A stretch of 64,000 nucleotides of DNA from positions 164,267 to 228,266 of the forward strand of contig NZ_QNQU01000009.1 in assembly GCF_003315595.1 (NCBI RefSeq), read 5' to 3'. The position numbers and the translations under genes are program-made. This DNA is from Pedobacter miscanthi. Its GTDB lineage: Bacteria; Bacteroidota; Bacteroidia; Sphingobacteriales; Sphingobacteriaceae. The notes under the pieces are model-generated. The model searched no databases. It had not been told where the DNA came from and worked only from the letters and a program-made list of their open reading frames with translations. Positions 60,656 through 64,000 of this stretch are shown here, piece after piece (the stretch's first letter is position 1; each line of letters starts with the position of its first letter).

Positions 60656-61951
60656 TTAATCCTCTATCTTCGAATGATGCTTGGTATCTTTCATGGTGGT
60701 ATATAAAATCAATGAGATTAAAATACAACCGGTTACATACCAATAGAAATAACTTTCGTGACCGATATTTTTAAACCAAAGTGCAAAATATTCAGCTGTT
60801 CCGCCGAAAATGGCAACAGTTAGCGCATAAGGTAAACCCACACCCAAAGCCCTGATTTCTGCCGGGAAAAGCTCGGCCTTCACCACAGCATTGATGCTGG
60901 TATAGCCGCTTACAATAATCAAAGCACCAATCATCAATAAAAATATAATCGTTTTATCGGTTTCTCCGGCTAAGCCCGTTAAGATTGGATAAGTGCATAA
61001 CGTCCCTAAAACACCAAAACCAATTAACAAAGGTTTGCGTCCAATTTTATCAGATAACAAACCGAATAAAGGCTGCATAATGGCAAAAACCAGCAAAGAA
61101 ATAAAAGATAAAGTGGTAGAGGTTTCTTTACTCAGATGGACGGTATTGACCAGAAATTTTTGCATATAAGTGCTAAACGTATAAAAGGCAATGGTACCAC
61201 CTAAGGTTAAACCCACTACTGTAAAAACCTCTTTAGGATATTTCAATAATACGGCAATGCCCCCTTTTTTATCTGCTGAACTTTTGCTTTTAAAAGCAGC
61301 TGTTTCATCAATGTGCCTGCGCAGGTATAATGCGATAAAAGAAAGGATGGCTCCAATAAAAAAAGGAATCCGCCAGCCCCAGGCGTGTAACTCTTCGGGG
61401 CTAAGCAACCAGTTCTGTAAGATCAGTTGAATGCCTAAAGCCAACAATTGTCCGCCAATTAGGGTTACATATTGAAAACTCGAATAAAAACCACGGTGTT
61501 TTTTGGTGGCCATTTCGCTAAGGTAAGTAGCCGAAGTACCATATTCGCCGCCTGTACTTAATCCCTGTATCAATCGTGCAAAAACGAGTAATAATGGCGC
61601 GGCAATACCAATCTGTTTATAACCCGGCGTTAAACCGATAATCAATGATCCGATGGCCATAATCAATACAGAAATGGTCATGGAGCGTTTTCTACCCAGT
61701 TTATCAGCAATGCTGCCAAATAACCAGCCACCAATGGGCCGCATTAAAAAACCTACTGCAAAAATACCTGCGGTATCCAATAATTGTGCTGTAGGATTGC
61801 TGTTTGGGAAAAATACGGGGGAAAAATAAAGTGCAAATGCAGAATAGGTGTACCAATCGTACCATTCAACCAGATTACCAACAGAGCCACCAAATATTGA
61901 TTTCAACCGGTATTCTACATCTTTGATTTCTTTTTGTTGTATTTCTTGCAT
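60656..61951 (-). CDS. MFS transporter, MHS family, alpha-ketoglutarate permease-like
   Basis: A 431-residue, 12-segment proton symporter. Long stretches follow E. coli KgtP closely: GSVGNLVEWYDWYTYSAFAL, AGIFAVGFLMRPIGGWLFG, ARLIQGLSTGGEYGTSATYL and SSFQYVTLIGGQLLAL, and later EIRALGVGLPYALTVAIFGG. Uptake of 2-oxoglutarate or a related dicarboxylate is therefore likely, though related permeases for other acids share much of this. Transcribed alone. Confidence 0.9.
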   Translation of the reverse strand: MQEIQQKEIKDVEYRLKSIFGGSVGNLVEWYDWYTYSAFALYFSPVFFPNSNPTAQLLDTAGIFAVGFLMRPIGGWLFGSIADKLGRKRSMTISVLIMAIGSLIIGLTPGYKQIGIAAPLLLVFARLIQGLSTGGEYGTSATYLSEMATKKHRGFYSSFQYVTLIGGQLLALGIQLILQNWLLSPEELHAWGWRIPFFIGAILSFIALYLRRHIDETAAFKSKSSADKKGGIAVLLKYPKEVFTVVGLTLGGTIAFYTFSTYMQKFLVNTVHLSKETSTTLSFISLLVFAIMQPLFGLLSDKIGRKPLLIGFGVLGTLCTYPILTGLAGETDKTIIFLLMIGALIIVSGYTSINAVVKAELFPAEIRALGVGLPYALTVAIFGGTAEYFALWFKNIGHESYFYWYVTGCILISLILYTTMKDTKHHSKIED

Positions 61952-62320
61952 GTTTGAGACGGAGTGAATTTTGAATGACTGAATGATAGAATGATTGAAT
62001 TAATCAGCAGTGTTAATCAAAAATATGATAATTTATGAAGAAACAATATGTTTGGATACAAAGGCAAAGACACTGAATAGATTGTATACAGGAAGATTTT
62101 AGGCTATCGTCATCTCGAGCGGAGTGTAACGTAGTCGAAAGATCTATCAAGGCAGATCTCTCCCTGCCCGAAGCAGGTGGGCATTCCACAGCGTTCCAGT
62201 CGAGATGACGATTTACAGATAGGAAATGAATAACTGAAGAAAACGCAAAGATCGCAAGGGCTGCCCCCCATTAACACTCCGGGTTTCTTAGCAACAACCT
62301 TTGCGGTAAAAATCCGAAAC
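61952..62320. other. 369-bp spacer with ATTCAATC words and a class A palindrome
   Basis: Near kgtP it holds GAATGACTGAATGATAGAATGATTGAATT (61970-62000). A class A repeat follows at 62107-62211, then GCAAAGATCGCAAGG-type sequence up to the hisS stop codon. No coding frame is visible. Confidence 0.6.
62107..62211. repeat. REP-like long palindrome, class A (copy 4)
   Basis: CGTCATCTCGAGCGGAGTGT at the left pairs with the CCAGTCGAGATGACG end. An extra TGCCCGAAGCAGGTGGGCA hairpin sits in the right half (62165-62183). Same family as 10263-10360. Confidence 0.75.
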
Positions 62321-63712
62321 CTACTTCAACAACTCCAAAATACCCAAAACATTCAGCTTTTTCTGCTCTCCGCTTTGCATATTTTTTAAGGTAAGTTCTC
62401 CGCTGGCAATTTCATCACCGCCAATTAAAATTACATAAGGGATATTTTTGGCATCAGCGTAGGCCATCTGTTTTTTAAGTTTAGCCGAACTTGGGTACAA
62501 CTCTGCCGATATACCTGCATTTCTAAATTGCTGAACAATCGGCAGGGCATATTTTTCAGCTTCTGCATCAAAATTACTGATCAAAACTTTTGTACCCACT
62601 TCTGCAGAGGCAGGGAAAAGATTCAGTTCTTCCAATACATCGTAAATGCGGTCGGCACCGAAAGAAACACCTACGCCTGTTAAATCTTTTAAACCGAACA
62701 TTCCGGTTAAATCATCATAACGGCCACCACCACCAATACTGCCCATGGCAACTTCGTTGGTTTTTACTTCGAAAATACAGCCGGTATAATAATTTAAACC
62801 ACGTGCTAAAGTAATATCAAGTTCCAATTTAGCTGTTAATGGCAAAGCATAAGAAATGAGGCTATCTACATATTCAAAAACCTGCTCAATTTCGGCAATA
62901 CCTTTTAAACCCGTTTCTGATTGTGCTAAAACATCTTTAAGGCTGGCCAGTTTTTCTTCGTTACTTCCTTCAAGTAAAATTACCGGACGGAGTTTTTCGA
63001 GGTCAGCTTCGGTAAAACCTCGCTCTAAGAGTTCTTTACTTACGCCATCCAAACCGATTTTATCCAGTTTATCGATAGCAACCGTCATATCGATAATTAA
63101 ATCAGGTTTACCAATAATTTCGGCAATACCCGACAAAATCTTCCGGTTATTAATTTTAATGCTGAAATCTTTTAAGCCCAGCTTGCTTAAGGCTTCGTTA
63201 TAGATTAAGATAAATTCGGCTTCGTTTAATAAACTTTCCGAACCTACTACATCCACATCACACTGGTAAAACTCACGGTATCTGCCTTTTTGCGGACGGT
63301 CTGCACGCCAAACCGGCTGCACCTGGAAACGCTTAAATGGCAAGGTGATTTCGTGCTGGTGCATCACCACATAACGTGCAAAGGGCACCGTTAAATCGTA
63401 ACGCAGGGCTTTTTCAGAGATTAAAGGGATTAGCTTATTACTATTGTCCTCATTGGCAAAATCGAATGATTTCTTTTTAGGATCTTTAAGAAACTCGCCG
63501 CTATTTAATATTTTAAAAATCAATTTATCACCTTCATCGCCATATTTCCCTGTCAAAGTAGAAAGGTTTTCGAAACTTGGGGTCTGGATTTCGGCATAAC
63601 CATATTTTCTGAAAACCGTTTTGATGGTATCATAAATAAAATTGCGTTTTACCATTTCTACGGGAGAAAAATCGCGGGTACCTTTTGCTAATGAGGGTTT
63701 AATAACTGACAT
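62321..63712 (-). CDS. hisS: Histidine--tRNA ligase
   Basis: A class II synthetase charging tRNA-His. The 463-residue product has KGTRDFSPVEMVKRNFIYDT (motif 1 region), ALRYDLTVPFARYV, motif 2 RYREFYQCDVDVVG, the histidine-specific ARGLNYYTGCIFEV and motif 3 GGGGRYDDLTGMFG and VGVSFGADRI. A C-terminal anticodon-binding domain starts at about 370. Length is slightly above the E. coli enzyme (424). No other translation gene is adjacent. Confidence 0.96.
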   Translation of the reverse strand: MSVIKPSLAKGTRDFSPVEMVKRNFIYDTIKTVFRKYGYAEIQTPSFENLSTLTGKYGDEGDKLIFKILNSGEFLKDPKKKSFDFANEDNSNKLIPLISEKALRYDLTVPFARYVVMHQHEITLPFKRFQVQPVWRADRPQKGRYREFYQCDVDVVGSESLLNEAEFILIYNEALSKLGLKDFSIKINNRKILSGIAEIIGKPDLIIDMTVAIDKLDKIGLDGVSKELLERGFTEADLEKLRPVILLEGSNEEKLASLKDVLAQSETGLKGIAEIEQVFEYVDSLISYALPLTAKLELDITLARGLNYYTGCIFEVKTNEVAMGSIGGGGRYDDLTGMFGLKDLTGVGVSFGADRIYDVLEELNLFPASAEVGTKVLISNFDAEAEKYALPIVQQFRNAGISAELYPSSAKLKKQMAYADAKNIPYVILIGGDEIASGELTLKNMQSGEQKKLNVLGILELLK

Positions 63713-63746
63713 AGCCGCAAAAGTACAAAAATGTACTGTAATGCCT

Positions 63747-63781
63747 AAACCTCGCAGGTTTTCGTAAAGTGCGAGGTTTTT
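63747..63781. repeat. Decayed palindrome of the ACCTCGCAGGTTTT class
   Basis: The left arm AAACCTCGCAGGTTTT is identical to 7921-7936; the right arm keeps only TGCGAGGTTT. A stem with a T/A run remains, so it can still act as a terminator for the LytTR gene or as a remnant repeat. Confidence 0.65.
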
Positions 63782-63785
63782 ACGG

Positions 63786-64000
63786 CTACTTTCCCAACAT
63801 TTCCTTTACCAGTTCCCTATTGGGTTTACTCACCGGAATTTTATCGCCATTATCCATTAGGAGCGTTCCGCCATCTTCTTTTAACCAGCTCTTAACAAAT
63901 TTTGGGTTTACGAGATGGCTTTGGTGCGCACGAACAAAGCCCTGGGGTTTAAGCAGATCGGAATACTCTTTCAGTGATTTTGAGATCAACAATTGGTCGC
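63786..64000 (-). CDS. LytTR-type response regulator, C-terminal part (cut by window edge)
   Basis: The last 71 codons of a LytTR DNA-binding domain: LLISKSLKEYSDLL, GFVRAHQSHLVNPKFVKSW and GDKIPVSKPNRELVKEML follow the family pattern (HxSxLVN, IPVSxxxR). The frame stays open to the window edge; the apparent start at 63992 is only an internal TTG. In Bacteroidota such domains usually follow a receiver domain and pair with a LytS-type histidine kinase outside this window. Confidence 0.9.
   Translation of the reverse strand, partial: DQLLISKSLKEYSDLLKPQGFVRAHQSHLVNPKFVKSWLKEDGGTLLMDNGDKIPVSKPNRELVKEMLGK

Overview
The window looks like a chromosomal segment from a Bacteroidota bacterium of the family Sphingobacteriaceae, most likely Pedobacter or a close relative. 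This is inferred from the AT-rich composition, Bacteroidota-style promoters (TAnnTTTG, e.g. 497-504 and 54727-54734), several TTG/GTG starts with weak ribosome binding sites, Cys lipoproteins, and families typical of the phylum (DUF4270, DUF4920, DUF5687, DUF6263, TlpA/DUF4369, TonB-dependent receptors). I saw no rRNA, tRNA, CRISPR array, prophage or transposase. Most of the window is ordinary housekeeping and metabolic sequence.

Region by region. 1-2.8 kb: panC (cut by the edge), divergent from a one-domain glycogen-synthase-like gene and a DUF4270 lipoprotein. 3-9.4 kb: a genome-maintenance and translation block (ssb, mutY, divergent HU, TPR protein, a 29-codon mS38/AURKAIP1-like gene, RNase E/G, radA). 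9.7-19 kb: DUF4920, ilvE, tryptophan 2,3-dioxygenase, a fluoride riboswitch in front of a CLC-F type antiporter, an odd SerB/SerA-like fusion coupled to an epimerase-like SDR, an arginase-fold protein that has lost metal ligands, and a TlpA/DUF4369 protein. 19-26.6 kb: purD, a DECR1-like and an ECI1-like enzyme for unsaturated fatty acyl-CoA, a very large MG2/TonB-plug protein without a barrel, and dcd. 26.6-29.7 kb: PPTase, lipB, GDSL lipoprotein, DUF5684, DUF2752. 29.7-37 kb: the RDD / SpoIIM / membrane protein / DUF4129 / DUF4350 / MoxR / DUF58 cluster. 37-40 kb: nucleoid-associated protein, a MarR-GNAT pair with a 26-bp palindromic operator, and a TlpA-like protein. 40-45 kb: a Cys/His-rich small protein and a TonB-dependent receptor whose last 36 bp are repeated 1.9 kb downstream, with a lipoprotein gene of unknown function between the copies. 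45-51 kb: old yellow enzyme, aldo/keto reductase, DoxX, then an ABC transporter/GntR/adhesin-like operon. 51-64 kb: alpha/beta hydrolase, DUF6263, M90 peptidase, Gfo/Idh oxidoreductase, a conserved hypothetical, OmpA lipoprotein, an ABC transporter with DUF5687, rarA, a VOC protein, kgtP-like transporter, hisS and the end of a LytTR regulator.

The most unusual material lies between genes. Several spacers consist of one short word repeated imperfectly, with a different word in each spacer (ATTCAATC, AGTATTAAG, GCGATTAGCG, CAATTTAGCAAT/AACCGATTAACC, AGTCTAAAGTC, GATTACACCGATTTAAAA). Other spacers hold long near-palindromes of at least three families. A 22-bp unit repeats five times at 17803-17909, and a structured 370-bp stretch lies at 55140-55510. 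I found no clear new defence or mobile system. The best candidates for something undescribed are the 36-bp direct repeats around the inserted lipoprotein gene, the arginase-fold pseudoenzyme and the word-repeat spacers.
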